From Nakamurella panacisegetis (GTDB taxonomy: Bacteria > Actinomycetota > Actinomycetes > Mycobacteriales > Nakamurellaceae): DNA of 64,000 nucleotides. The notes below the pieces were generated by a model. That model did not search any database. It worked only from the letters and a program-made list of their open reading frames with translations, and had not been told where the DNA came from. Shown here piece after piece: positions 25,525 to 37,904 of the stretch. The stretch is from positions 3,879,501 to 3,943,500 of the forward strand of contig NZ_LT629710.1 of NCBI RefSeq assembly GCF_900104535.1. The letters are read 5' to 3'. The position numbers were made by a program, and so were the translations under genes. Position 1 is the stretch's first letter; every line of letters starts with the position of its first letter.

Positions 25525-26570
25525 GCAGCCCGCCGGACGACCTGACAGCGGCGCGGGCCGGGATCGGGGCCCGACGGGAGAACGGGAGCCGGCGCGACGG
25601 CAAAGGTCGGCGTCGTGGTGGGCGGGGCGGCGGCGAGCGAAAGATGGTGCCGGACGCCGTGTTCACGTCCTACTACGGCCGTCCGGTGGTCAAGGCGTCG
25701 CCCTGGGAGGCCGATATTCCGGCCTACCTGTTCCTCGGCGGGTTGGCCGCCGGATCGTCCCTGTTGGCCGCGGGGGCGGAGCTGACCGGTCTCGCTTCGC
25801 TGCGCCGCACTGGCCGGCTCGGCGCCACTGTCGGGATCGGTCTGAGCTTCGCGGCGTTGGTCCACGACCTCGGGCGCCCGGAGAGGTTCGTCAACATGCT
25901 GCGCGTCGCCAAGCACACGTCGCCGATGTCGGTCGGCACCTGGATCCTCACCGGGTACGGCCCACTCGCCGGACTGGCCGGGGCGGCCGAGATCGCCGCG
26001 ATGTTCACCGGTGTGCCCGCGCCACTGCGTCGTGTGTTGACCGCGGCGGCCCGCCCGGCCGGCTGGGCGGCCGGTCTGGCCGCCCCGGCCGTTGCCTCCT
26101 ACACCGCGGTGCTTCTGTCCGACACGGCTACCCCGAGTTGGCACGAGGCCCACCGCGAGCTTCCTTTCGTCTTCGTTGGTTCGGCCGCCGCCGCGTCGGG
26201 CGGACTGGGTCTGATCGGGGCCACGCTGGCCGATGCCGGGCCGGCGCGGCGTCTTGCCGTCGGAGGGGCAGTACTGGAGTTGCTGGCCGAGCACTTGATG
26301 GAGCCGTCGATGGGACTGGCCGCGGAGCCACTCCACCGTGGCACCGCGGGACGTCTGATGCGCACTTCAAAAACGTTGACCGTGGTCGGTGCGGTTGCGG
26401 CCGCGGTCGGCCATCGGAACCGCGTCGTGTCGGCGTTGGCGGGGCTGTCCTTGCTGGCCGGGTCGGCCTGCACCCGTTTCGGAATCTTTCACGCCGGTCA
26501 AGAATCGGCTCGCGATCCGAAGTACACCGTTGTGCCGCAACGGGAACGACTCGACGCCCGAGAAAGCTGA
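25521..26570 (+). CDS. NrfD/PsrC-type membrane subunit of the formate dehydrogenase
   Basis: 349 residues from ATG 25521 (ATGA overlap with fdhB). A basic N-terminus of about 45 residues precedes FTSYYGRPVVKASPWEADIP and about eight membrane helices of the NrfD family, including YLFLGGLAAGSSLLAAG and ALVHDLGRPERFVNMLRV, the conserved family signatures. It replaces the cytochrome b subunit (FdnI) of classical FDH-N and probably passes electrons to the quinone pool. It ends 9 bp from the convergent selD gene. I give no symbol because usage varies. Confidence 0.9.
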   Translation: MSSPPDDLTAARAGIGARRENGSRRDGKGRRRGGRGGGERKMVPDAVFTSYYGRPVVKASPWEADIPAYLFLGGLAAGSSLLAAGAELTGLASLRRTGRLGATVGIGLSFAALVHDLGRPERFVNMLRVAKHTSPMSVGTWILTGYGPLAGLAGAAEIAAMFTGVPAPLRRVLTAAARPAGWAAGLAAPAVASYTAVLLSDTATPSWHEAHRELPFVFVGSAAAASGGLGLIGATLADAGPARRLAVGGAVLELLAEHLMEPSMGLAAEPLHRGTAGRLMRTSKTLTVVGAVAAAVGHRNRVVSALAGLSLLAGSACTRFGIFHAGQESARDPKYTVVPQRERLDARES

Positions 26571-26579
26571 CCTCGGCGG

Positions 26580-27587
26580 TCAGCACACCCGAACGGTGAA
26601 CTCCTCGGACGCCACGAACTCGCCAATCACCGGCGCCCCCGGGATTTCCCCGGCGATCAGCAGGCCGCCGCTGGTCTGTGCATCGGCCAGGAGCAACAAC
26701 TCGTCCTCGCCGACCGTGCTGGTCAGATGAGGGAGGACCCAACCCAGATTGCGGCGGGTGCCTCCGCTGACGAACCCGTCGCGGACGGCGGCGCTCGCCC
26801 CATCCAGGTACGGAACGGCGCCGGAGTTGATGACGGCCGAGACTCCGGACGCCCGGGCCATCTTGAACAGATGGCCAAGGAGACCGAACCCGGTGACGTC
26901 GGTCGCCGCGGTCACGCCGGCATCGACGGCTGCCTGTGATGACCGATCGTTGAGGGCGACCATCGATGCGACGGCCTGCGGAAACACCTCTCCAGTCGAC
27001 TTGTGCCGATTGTTCAGCACTCCGACCCCTAGCGGTTTGGTCAGACTGATCGGCGTCCCGGCGCGGGCGGCATCGTTGCGCAGCAGCCGATTCGGGTCGA
27101 CGATGCCGGTGACCGCCATGCCGTAGAGCGGCTCCGGGCTGTCGATGCTGTGGCCGCCGCCGACGTGGCAGGCGGCCCCCTTGGCTACGTCCAACCCACC
27201 GCGCAGCACCTCGTGCAACAACTCTGTCGGGAGCAACGAGCGCGGCCAACCGACCAGGTTGACCGCGACCACGGGTCGGCCGCCCATCGCGTAGACGTCG
27301 GAAAGGGCATTCGCCGCGGCGATGCGGCCCCAGTCGTAGGGATCGTCGACGACCGGCGTGAAGAAGTCCGCGGTGTGCACGATGGCAGTCCGGTCGTCCA
27401 ACCGCACCACGGCCGCGTCGTCACCATCGTCGAGGCCGACCAGCAAGTCAGGGGAGCCGACGCCGGTCAGCCCGCGGACGATCTCCTCCAGCTCCCCAGG
27501 TGGGATCTTGCACGCGCAGCCACCGCCGCTGGCGTACTGGGTCAAGCGGATCCGGGAAGAAGCCGGCAGGGTCGATCGGGCGGTCAT
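26580..27587 (-). CDS. selD: Selenide, water dikinase
   Basis: 335 residues. It makes selenophosphate from selenide and ATP, the selenium donor for SelA. The active-site loop is YASGGGCACKIPP with Cys24, Cys26 and Lys27 (Cys form, not Sec). Metal/ATP residues follow in DDAAVVRLDD and TADFFTPVVDDPYDWGRIAA, and GGGHSIDSPEPLYGMAVTG is typical. C-terminal PurM-like domain is complete. It diverges from the tRNA-Sec gene (100 bp apart) and converges on the formate dehydrogenase operon. Confidence 0.95.
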   Translation of the reverse strand: MTARSTLPASSRIRLTQYASGGGCACKIPPGELEEIVRGLTGVGSPDLLVGLDDGDDAAVVRLDDRTAIVHTADFFTPVVDDPYDWGRIAAANALSDVYAMGGRPVVAVNLVGWPRSLLPTELLHEVLRGGLDVAKGAACHVGGGHSIDSPEPLYGMAVTGIVDPNRLLRNDAARAGTPISLTKPLGVGVLNNRHKSTGEVFPQAVASMVALNDRSSQAAVDAGVTAATDVTGFGLLGHLFKMARASGVSAVINSGAVPYLDGASAAVRDGFVSGGTRRNLGWVLPHLTSTVGEDELLLLADAQTSGGLLIAGEIPGAPVIGEFVASEEFTVRVC

Positions 27588-27687
27588 GACCGAAAGGTAC
27601 CCATGTCCGGCCGGATCAGTCGGACGGCTCCTTCCGCGGCAAGGCCCAAGGGTGTTTTTCCATCCGGTGAAGGTTACGGTGAGCGGC

Positions 27688-27780
27688 GGAGGCGTAAAGG
27701 CGTCTGGTGGCCCTCCCGGTCTTCAAAACCGGTGGAGCCGAGTATCTCGGTTCGGCGGGTTCGATTCCCGTCCGCCTCCG
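27688..27780 (+). tRNA. selC: tRNA-Sec (anticodon UCA)
   Basis: 93 nt without encoded CCA. Acceptor GGAGGCG pairs with CGCCTCC, extended as in Sec tRNAs. The anticodon stem CCGGT/ACCGG closes the loop CTTCAAA with TCA at 27723-27725. A long variable arm has a 6-bp stem (GCCGAG/CTCGGT, loop TAT), and the T arm is GCGGGTTCGATTCCCGT with G discriminator. The long variable arm, 13-bp acceptor-T stack and UCA anticodon identify it. It lies 42 bp upstream of selA, so they may be cotranscribed. Confidence 0.93.
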
Positions 27781-27822
27781 CACATCGTTCGACGACTGCC
27801 CTGAAGTGAAAGGGATACCGCT

Positions 27823-29121
27823 ATGACCGACCCACGGCGGGCGATCCCACGCACCGATACGGTGGTGAATGATCCCCGGCTACGGTCAGCCACGAACCGG
27901 CTGGGGAGCAGAGCCGTGAAGGCCGTTGTCACGGAGATTCTTTCCCAGGTGAGGGCCGGCACGGTCCCCATCGACGAGACTGTCCAACGAGTGCTCGATC
28001 GGCTGCCGGCGCGCGCGTCCACCCTGACGCCCGTGATCAATGCAACCGGAGTGGTGCTCCACACCAACCTCGGCCGGGCCTGTTTGTCGGCAGCCGCAGT
28101 GGACGCAGTCGTCGCCGCATCCGGGTACGTCGACGTCGAGTTCGACCTGGCCGAAGGGGTGCGGGCGTCCCGCGGCCGAGGAGCCTTGGACGCCTTGGCC
28201 ATCGCGGTGCCGGCCGCGGAGTCGGTGGTGGTCGTCAACAACGGCGCCGCTGCCCTCCTGCTGGCCGTCACCACCTTGGCCGCCGGTCGCGAGATCGTCA
28301 TCAGTCGCGGCGAGATGGTGGAGATCGGGGACCATTTCCGGTTGCCAGACCTGATGACGTCCGCCGGCGCGCGTCTTCGCGAAGTCGGTACCACCAACCG
28401 GACGGTCCTCGCCGACTATGCCGAGGCGATCGGTCCGGACACCGGGTGTGTGGTCAAGATCCATCCCAGCAACTTCCGGATCGAAGGCTTCACCGGATCG
28501 GTGAGCACGGCCGAGCTGGCCACCCTGGGCGTCGACGTCATCGCCGACGTCGGTAGCGGATTGCTCGAAGCAGAGCCACTCCTGCCGGACGAGCCAGATG
28601 TTTCCAGCGCGCTGATTTCGGGTGCGGCCGTCGTGACCTGCAGTGGTGACAAGCTGTTGGGTGGGCCCCAAGCCGGTCTGGTGTTCGGTCGCGCCGATGT
28701 CGTCGAGTTGATGCGACGGCACCCGATGGCTCGCGCGTTGCGATGCGACAAGCTCACTCTGGCGGCACTGGAGGCGACCCTGCGAGGTCCGGAGCCCCCG
28801 GCATCCCGCGCACTGCACGTGAAGTCGGACCAGCTCCGGCGGCGCGCCGAGGTCGTCGCGGCCGGACTGGGTGCGACGGCTGTTCCATCCGAGGGTGCCG
28901 TCGGTGGCGGGGGAGGGCCCGGGGTGACGCTACCCGGTTGGGCGGTTGCGCTCCCGGCGGAACTGGCCGCCGTGCTTCGGGTCGGCGATCCGGCCGTCGT
29001 CGGGCGGATCGCCGGCGGGCGCCTCTTGCTCGACCTGCGGTGCGTGCCGGCCGACCAGGACGACGCGCTGATCGGTGCAGTGCAACAAGCTCGAAGTCGT
29101 ATCGGCCTGCCGTGCACGTGA
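27823..29121 (+). CDS. selA: L-seryl-tRNA(Sec) selenium transferase
   Basis: 432 residues. The PLP enzyme converts Ser-tRNA(Sec) to Sec-tRNA(Sec) using selenophosphate. Lys277 in SGDKLLGGPQAG forms the PLP Schiff base. Other signatures are INATGVVLHTNLGRACLS, VVVNNGAAALLLAV and SRGEMVEIGDHFRLP. The N-terminal tRNA-binding region is present though slightly shorter than in E. coli (463 residues). The start ATG follows AAAGGGATACCGCT. The stop overlaps selB by 10 nt. Confidence 0.95.
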   Translation: MTDPRRAIPRTDTVVNDPRLRSATNRLGSRAVKAVVTEILSQVRAGTVPIDETVQRVLDRLPARASTLTPVINATGVVLHTNLGRACLSAAAVDAVVAASGYVDVEFDLAEGVRASRGRGALDALAIAVPAAESVVVVNNGAAALLLAVTTLAAGREIVISRGEMVEIGDHFRLPDLMTSAGARLREVGTTNRTVLADYAEAIGPDTGCVVKIHPSNFRIEGFTGSVSTAELATLGVDVIADVGSGLLEAEPLLPDEPDVSSALISGAAVVTCSGDKLLGGPQAGLVFGRADVVELMRRHPMARALRCDKLTLAALEATLRGPEPPASRALHVKSDQLRRRAEVVAAGLGATAVPSEGAVGGGGGPGVTLPGWAVALPAELAAVLRVGDPAVVGRIAGGRLLLDLRCVPADQDDALIGAVQQARSRIGLPCT

Positions 29122-30875
29122 TCGCCACCGCCGGACACGTCGACCACGGGAAATCGACTCTGGTGCGGGCGTTGACCGGGATGGAACCGGACCGATGGGC
29201 GGAGGAAAAGGCCCGCGGGATGACGATCGATCTCGGCTTCGCCTGGACGACGCTTCCGCAGGGTCCGACTGTGGCCTTTGTGGATGTGCCGGGGCACGAG
29301 CGATTCATCGGCAACATGCTGGCCGGGGTCGGCGCGGCACCGGCGGTGATGATGGTCGTCGGGGCCGACGAGGGCTGGCGAGCGCAGAGCGCCGAGCACC
29401 TGCAAGCTGTGGACGCGCTCGGAGTGCAGCACGGACTGCTGGTGGTCACGCGAGCCGACCTGGCCGATCCGGGGCCGGCGACGGTGAGTGCCTTGGCGAA
29501 GATGGCCGGTTCCAGCCTCAGTGCCGTCGAGGCGGTTGCCGTCTCGGGCCGTACCGGCGCGGGTCTGGACGAGCTTCGTGATGCGCTGGCTCGGATGGCG
29601 CTTCGACTACCGACGCCGAGGACCGATGGACGGGTGCGTCTCTGGGTGGACCGATCGTTCAGCATCCGGGGCAGTGGAACCGTGGTGACCGGTACGTTGT
29701 CCGCCGGGTCCTTGGCCGTCGGCGACACCCTCCACCTGAACGGGCACCCGGTCCGCATTCGTGGCCTGCAGAGTCTGGGCCGGCCGCAGGAGCGGGTGGA
29801 CGCCCTAGCTCGGGTTGCGATCAATCTGCGGAACGTTGGAGCACGAGAGATCCACCGCGGTTCGGCATTGCTGACGCCCGATGCCTGGATCCCGACGTCA
29901 GTGGTCGACGTCCGAACCAACGTCGACACCCCAGACCTGCCGACGAGCCTCGTTCTGCACATCGGCAGCGGCGCGTTCACGGTCCGACTGCGGCAGCTCG
30001 GACAGCGAACGGCGCGGCTGACAACGTCAATTCCGCTGCCTTTGGAGCCCGGAGACCGTGGCATCCTTCGGGATCCAGGCCAGGGCCGCATCGTCTGCGG
30101 GGTCGAGGTGGCCGATGTGGCGCCGCCGGAGTTCCGCCGGCGGGGCGCCGCGGCCGCGCGGGGAGCCCTCCTCGACGCGATCAAGGGACCGCCGTCACTG
30201 GCCGGAGAGGTCAGACGACGTGGGGCGGTCCTCGCGCGAGACCTCGAGCGGGCAGGAATTGACACCACTGATTGGAAGGGCGTGCGTGTCGAGGGGGCCT
30301 GGCTGGTCGACCCTACCGGCTGGGAACGCTGGGCCGACCAACTCGTCCGCGCCGTGCGTGCCAACGACGACAAGTACCCACTGCACCCCGGACTTCCGCT
30401 GGAAGCCGCACGTCGCGCTGCCAACCTTCCCGACGGTTCGTGGCTTCCCCAGTTGGCTGTAGATGCCGGACTGGAGATCCGGGATGGCCGCGTGACGCGA
30501 CCCGGGTCGGTTCCGTCACTGGGACCGGCAGAGGCGGCGATGAGGTGCGTGGAGGAACGGCTGCGGTGCAATCCGTTCGACGTGCCCGACCGTCCCGAGC
30601 TCCAGCGGTTGAAGCTGGGCCGCGCCCAGTTGGCAGCGGCCGAAGCGGCCGGTCGGATCGTACGACTCACCGACGACATCGTGCTCCTCCCACAGACTCT
30701 CACGACCGTCATGATCGAGCTGGCGCGGCTGCCGCAGCCGTTCTCGACCAGCGCCGCTCGCGCATCAATGGGGACCACCAGGCGGGTAGCGGTGCCGCTG
30801 CTGGAATATCTGGACCGTGTCGGCCGGACGAAATCGTTGTCGCCAGGGTCGCGGATCGTTGTTGTCAGGGAGTAG
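29112..30875 (+). CDS. selB: Selenocysteine-specific elongation factor
   Basis: 587 residues from GTG 29112, giving the usual N-terminus MHVIATAGHVDHGKST (P-loop 8-15). It is a GTPase with DVPGHERFIGNML (G3) and VVTRADLADPG (G4 region), two beta-barrel domains, then C-terminal winged-helix repeats (about 400-587: FDVPDRPELQRLKLGRAQLA, TRRVAVPLLEYLDRVGRTK) that bind the SECIS hairpin. It delivers Sec-tRNA(Sec) to the UGA of fdhA. It overlaps selA by 10 nt, so it is translationally coupled. Confidence 0.95.
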   Translation: MHVIATAGHVDHGKSTLVRALTGMEPDRWAEEKARGMTIDLGFAWTTLPQGPTVAFVDVPGHERFIGNMLAGVGAAPAVMMVVGADEGWRAQSAEHLQAVDALGVQHGLLVVTRADLADPGPATVSALAKMAGSSLSAVEAVAVSGRTGAGLDELRDALARMALRLPTPRTDGRVRLWVDRSFSIRGSGTVVTGTLSAGSLAVGDTLHLNGHPVRIRGLQSLGRPQERVDALARVAINLRNVGAREIHRGSALLTPDAWIPTSVVDVRTNVDTPDLPTSLVLHIGSGAFTVRLRQLGQRTARLTTSIPLPLEPGDRGILRDPGQGRIVCGVEVADVAPPEFRRRGAAAARGALLDAIKGPPSLAGEVRRRGAVLARDLERAGIDTTDWKGVRVEGAWLVDPTGWERWADQLVRAVRANDDKYPLHPGLPLEAARRAANLPDGSWLPQLAVDAGLEIRDGRVTRPGSVPSLGPAEAAMRCVEERLRCNPFDVPDRPELQRLKLGRAQLAAAEAAGRIVRLTDDIVLLPQTLTTVMIELARLPQPFSTSAARASMGTTRRVAVPLLEYLDRVGRTKSLSPGSRIVVVRE

Positions 30876-31043
30876 ATCGGAAAGGCGCGGTTTGGGCGCG
30901 GCGCGGATGATCTGGACGGCGGTGGCGCCGCTCGCCGGGCAGCCCCTATCGGACCGCCCCCGGTCCACCCGACTGTCGTCGACCCGGCCACGGCGGATGA
31001 GCTACTCGTCGGCCCTACCGAACGCTCGGCGCCGAGGGCCGGG

Positions 31044-31269
31044 GTGGTCTTGCCGTGCGGGCAGACCTACACCGCCGGCCTGGCAGCACGCCAGGTCGCG
31101 CTCAACGACCTGACCGAAGCGGGACGGGCACTGGACGAAGTAGACGCTGCGGGTTGACGCACTCAACGCCCGGATCGTCGAGATTGATCGGTGGATCGCC
31201 GGTCACAATGATTCCTCGTCCAAGGACTACCGCCGCACACGGTCCGACTTGAGACAACGGGAGCGGTAG
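31044..31269 (+). pseudogene. Decayed small coiled-coil protein
   Basis: From GTG 31044 one frame reads VVLPCGQTYTAGLAARQVAL, NDLTEAGRALDEVDAAG and stops. One base later a second frame continues LNARIVEIDRWIAGHNDSSS, KDYRRTRSDLRQRER to TAG. Together they look like one helical protein split by a 1-nt shift near 31150. No ribosome site is evident and the family is unknown. It follows selB, but there is no sign that it is part of the selenium system. Confidence 0.3.
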
Positions 31270-31581
31270 ACCGCAACGGCCCGATGGTGGCGCGCCAGCC
31301 TGCTACGCATCAGGGCAATCGCGACCCGCTTCAGGCTTTGCCGTCGGCCTGACCGGTAGGGCCGGTGTGGATGAGGATCCGGCGCGTCGCCAGGCGGCTT
31401 TGCCAAGTGGGCGTAGACCGATGAGCCAGACGATGACGGTGGATCATTGCGATCTGCGCGCCAGTGAGCCGCTCGGCGGCGACGCCATCTACGGGCCGGC
31501 GCCGCGTGGGACCCACCGGCCGACGACGCGTCGGAGCGCGCCGTGACATGGCGTCCGACAGTGGCTGCGCTGCAGCGCTTC
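31270..31581. other. Gap after thiE, no supported gene
   Basis: About 310 bases between the decayed coiled-coil fragment and the end of the true thiE frame. The minus-strand frame continues open through it only because of the thiE frameshift, and its Arg/Pro-rich translation is not thiE. Confidence 0.45.
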
Positions 31582-32236
31582 TCAGGCGCCGGGGGGGTGC
31601 GCGCCGGCCATTCGGGCGGCGAATCGCGCGGCAGCGGAGTGGGGATCGTCGGCGTCGGTGATGGCCCGGACGACGACGATCCGGTCGGCGCCGGCTTCCA
31701 GGACCTGGTCGAGGTTGCCCTCGTCGATCCCGCCGATGGCGAACCACGGACGGGTCGGCCGCGTCTGGGCGAGTTCGCGGTGCGGTTGCAGGCCGGTGTG
31801 GGGGCGCCCGGGCTTGGTTGGGGGTGGCCCAGATCGGTCCCAAGCAGAAGTAGTCGACATCCGGGTGCTGCGCGGCGTTTGCGGCCTCGGTGAAGCTGTG
31901 GCTGCTCAGGCCGATGATCATCTGCGGCCCGACGATCCGGCGGCCCAGAGCGGGGGGCAGGTCCCGCTGACCCAGGTGCAGCACGTCGGCCCCGGCCGCC
32001 GCGGCGATGTCGGCGCGGTCGTTGACGGCCAGTAGTTTTCCGTGTCGCCGGCAGGCATCGGCGAACGCGGCCAGCAGCTCCAGCTCCTCGGCCGCTTCCA
32101 GGTGCTTTTCCCGTAGCTGGATGATGTCGACGCCGCCGGACAGAACCGCGTCCAGGAACTGGGGCAGGTCACCCTGGCGGCGGCGGGAGTCAGTGCACAG
32201 ATACAGACGGGCGTCGGCAAGGCGGGATCGGGTCAC
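31582..32236 (-). pseudogene. thiE: Thiamine-phosphate synthase with a 1-nt frameshift
   Basis: ThiE joins HMP-PP and thiazole phosphate. The first frame (GTG 32236, alternatively TTG 32248) gives [51 protein letters not shown] and [12 protein letters not shown], all ThiE signatures, up to [10 protein letters not shown]. An extra base in a run of five C (minus strand; G5 at 31820-31824) shifts the frame. The missing end ([30 protein letters not shown] and [12 protein letters not shown]) lies in the next frame to 31582. Corrected length is about 218, normal for ThiE. A homopolymer error is as likely as mutation. Confidence 0.85.
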
Positions 32237-32279
32237 TGGTGCATCCAACCAGCAAGCCGCGACGCCCTACGCTGCCAGG

Positions 32280-33435
32280 GTGTCTCGTCCCCGTGGTGAT
32301 GTGGTGATCGTCGGCGGTGGCGTCATCGGACTGGCCTGTGCCTTCCGGCTCTCCGAGGCCGGGGCCGAAATCACCGTCGTCGACCCGGGTGGCGCGGCCG
32401 GTGCGAGCTGGGCCGCGGCCGGGATGCTCGCTCCGCTGAGCGAGGCCGGTTTCGGCGAGCAGGATCTCGTGGAGCTCAACGTCGCTGCGGTTGCCGAATT
32501 CCGTGTGTTGGCCGAGGCCCTGGATGAGCTGCCCGGTGAGTCGGTCGGTCTGCGGACCGAGGGCACGCTGGCCGTGGCCTTCAACACCGGCGACAAGGCT
32601 GCGCTGGCGCGCATGAGCGCCTACCGCAATTCGTTGGGCTGGGCCACCCAAACACTGACCGGAAGCGCGACCAGGAAACTGGAGCCATTCCTGGCCGCGG
32701 GTGTCAACGGCGGTGTGCTGGCCGGCGGCGACCTGTCGGTCGACAACCGGCGGTACCTGCGTTCGCTGCAGCGAGCCACCGCGGCCCGGGGTGTGCGAAT
32801 GGTGACCGGCACCGTCAGCCGGCTCGACCGGACCGGTGGTCGGGTCAGCGGCGTCACCACCGACTCCGGGGAACAGCTGCCGGCCGCGACGGTGGTGCTC
32901 TGCGCCGGCGCGCAGTCCGGTCGGTTGTCCGGGTATCCGATCCATCCGGTCAAAGGCCAGATTCTTCGGTTGCAGATCCCCCCGAGGTTGCTGGCCGCAG
33001 GTCCGGTGCTCACACACACCCTCCGCGCGTTGGTCAGGGCCAGGAGGTCTATCTGGTGCCCAGGGCAGGGGGCGAGGTGGTGCTCGGCGCCACCCAGGAG
33101 CAGCAGGGTTTCGACACCGTGGTCACCGCCGGCGGTGTGTTCGAGTTGCTGCGCAACGCATACGAGCTCCTGCCGATCTCCTCGGAATTCGAGATGGCGG
33201 AGATGCGGGCCGGTCTGCGGCCCGGCACGCCCGACAACGGGCCGCTGCTCGGGGAGACCGAACCGGGCCTGATTCTGGCCACCGGCCATCACCGCAATGG
33301 GATCCTGCTGTCAGCATCCACCGCGGTCGCAGTGACGGCCCTGCTCGCCGGCGGCCCGTTAGCACCACAATGGGAGCCCTTCCAACCGGATCGGTTTCCC
33401 AAGACCGACAAACCGACGAACGAGGGAGATCAGCG

Positions 33436-33445
<10 letters not shown>
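32280..33445 (+). pseudogene. thiO: Glycine oxidase ThiO with a 1-nt frameshift
   Basis: FAD-dependent oxidase that forms the imine used for the thiamine thiazole. GTG start at 32280. FAD motif DVVIVGGGVIGLACAFRLSE, ASWAAAGMLAPLSEA, and YPIHPVKGQILRL are seen. Near 33033 one base is missing. The second frame continues QGQEVYLVPRAGGEVVLGAT, PGTPDNGPLLGETEPGLILA and ATGHHRNGILLSA, completing the enzyme to 33445. The corrected length of about 389 is normal. The end overlaps thiS by 10 nt. Whether this is a true mutation or a read error cannot be told here. Confidence 0.88.
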
Positions 33446-34447
<1,002 letters not shown>

Positions 34448-34521
34448 CACCGCAGATCAAACGAATATCGGGGCCGCCGGATGCACGATCCCGGTAGCTC
34501 TGGCATAGTGAGCACCAATGA

Positions 34522-36246
<1,725 letters not shown>

Positions 36247-36509
36247 CCGACCACTATCATCATGCGCCGCCACATTGAACAGCAACGCTCGAAGGGCTCG
36301 ATTCCGGGGGCCTGCGGCTGGTCCACCCCCTCATCAGTCGTCACAGCGTCAATGGTGTCAGCGATGATCTGCTACCTCTCGGTCGCACCAGATCCACCAT
36401 TTAAAATTGACAGTCCGTCGCCGGCATCTGAGGCCTGTCTACGGTGTACGGTTCCGCGATGTGGTCCAGAACCCCGAGAAACCTTCGGAGTCGCAGGAAA
36501 GGAGACGCT

Positions 36510-37904
36510 GTGCCTGACGCTGCCGACTCCTCTGCAGAGTTGGTGCCTGCGGCCGCTGGGAAGGGTGACGCCGAAGGTTCGCAACTGCGGAGTGAGGTCG
36601 ATCTGACCCAGGGTCCGCACCGGACCGGTTGGCGGTATTACCTGCGCGCCATTGGTCCCGGCCTGGTGACCGGGGCGAGCGATGACGACCCCTCCGGCGT
36701 GGCCACCTACAGCCAGGCCGGCGCGGCCCAGGGTTACGGCATGCTGTGGGTCAGTCTTGTTACCTTTCCGCTGATGGCGGCCGTGCAGGAGATCTGCGAT
36801 CGTACGGCGCTGGCCACCGGCAAGAGCCTGGGCGAGCTGGTCGTCATTCGATGGCGAAGTCGACCGGCGCGGATCTTCTTCGGGGCCTTGCTGATCGGCC
36901 TGCTCGCCGCAAACGCACTGAACATCGCCGCCGACCTGGTCGCGGTCGGATCCGGAATGACCTTGCTGCATGCCGGTCCCACCTGGCTCTGGGCCCTTGT
37001 GGCCGGCGTCGCGACCACGGCCCTGGTGATGTTCGGTTCGTTCGCCCGGATCGCCCTGGTGTTCAAGGTGCTCTGCGCCGCGCTACTGGTCTATTTCGTC
37101 GTCGCCATCTTGGTGCATCCACCGGCCGGGCAAGTGCTGCGGGGCACCTTTGTCCCCCAGATGCAGCTCAATCCCACCTACCTCACGTTGCTGGTGGCCG
37201 TGCTGGGTACCACCATCAGCCCCTACCTTTTCTTCTGGCAATCGGCGCACCGCCTCGAGGACATGCGAGACGAGCCAGAGCAGGGACGACGCGCGGTTCC
37301 GCTGGCCGAACGTGACAGCAGCAAATCACGGCGCAAGCTTCGCGCATCCAGGCTGGATGTCATCGCCGGGATGGCGTTCAACAACCTGGTCATGTTCGCC
37401 ATCATCGTGTCGACCTCGGCCACGCTGCACGCCCACGGCACCACGAACCTGAACAGCGCGGCCGACGCAGCGAAGGCGCTGGAACCTTTGGCCGGCCGCT
37501 GGGCCGGAGCCCTGTTCGCGTTGGGATTCATCGGCTCGGGAATGCTCGCTATTCCAGTCCTGGCCGGCGCCGGGGCCGCTGGTATGGCAGGACTGTTGGG
37601 CCGGCGGTTCGGTTTCTCTCGTTCGGTCCGCCAGGCCCCCGTGTTCTACGGCCTCGTCGCCGTCGGAACTCTGGGGGGCACCGCTCTCACCCTGGCCCAC
37701 GTCGACCCCGTTCAGCTCCTGGTCATCAGCGCCTACATCAACGGTGTCGCCGCCGCGCCCTTCCTTCTCCTGGTGATGCTCATCTCGAGCAGCAGGACAA
37801 TCATGGGCCCCCACCGCAACGGACGGATCGCAACAACGCTGGGATGGGCCACCATGGTCCCCATGACCACCGCCGCAATCACCAGCTTCATCGTCGGCGG
37901 CTGA
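36510..37904 (+). CDS. Nramp-superfamily metal ion transporter
   Basis: 464 residues from GTG 36510, behind GGAAAGGAG. It has about 11 membrane helices. Helix 1 carries IGPGLVTGASDDDPSGVATY in place of the canonical DPGN metal motif. The helix 6 region lacks the usual MPH motif (LVVISAYINGVAAAPFLLLV at the end is typical of this branch). These changes place it in the NRMT-like or other divergent Nramp branch, where substrate (Mg2+, Mn2+ or another ion) is uncertain. A long intracellular loop lies at about 255-300 (RDSSKSRRKLRASRLD). Confidence 0.85.
   Translation: MPDAADSSAELVPAAAGKGDAEGSQLRSEVDLTQGPHRTGWRYYLRAIGPGLVTGASDDDPSGVATYSQAGAAQGYGMLWVSLVTFPLMAAVQEICDRTALATGKSLGELVVIRWRSRPARIFFGALLIGLLAANALNIAADLVAVGSGMTLLHAGPTWLWALVAGVATTALVMFGSFARIALVFKVLCAALLVYFVVAILVHPPAGQVLRGTFVPQMQLNPTYLTLLVAVLGTTISPYLFFWQSAHRLEDMRDEPEQGRRAVPLAERDSSKSRRKLRASRLDVIAGMAFNNLVMFAIIVSTSATLHAHGTTNLNSAADAAKALEPLAGRWAGALFALGFIGSGMLAIPVLAGAGAAGMAGLLGRRFGFSRSVRQAPVFYGLVAVGTLGGTALTLAHVDPVQLLVISAYINGVAAAPFLLLVMLISSSRTIMGPHRNGRIATTLGWATMVPMTTAAITSFIVGG

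Noticed and set aside
27514-27525. Selenocysteine in SelD itself
   Set aside because: Some SelD proteins have Sec at the active site, but here the codons are ordinary Cys codons (GGGCACK).
28754-30991. 745-codon minus-strand open frame opposite selB
   Set aside because: selB on the plus strand has every expected motif; the antisense frame is Ser/Arg/Pro-rich with no family sequence.
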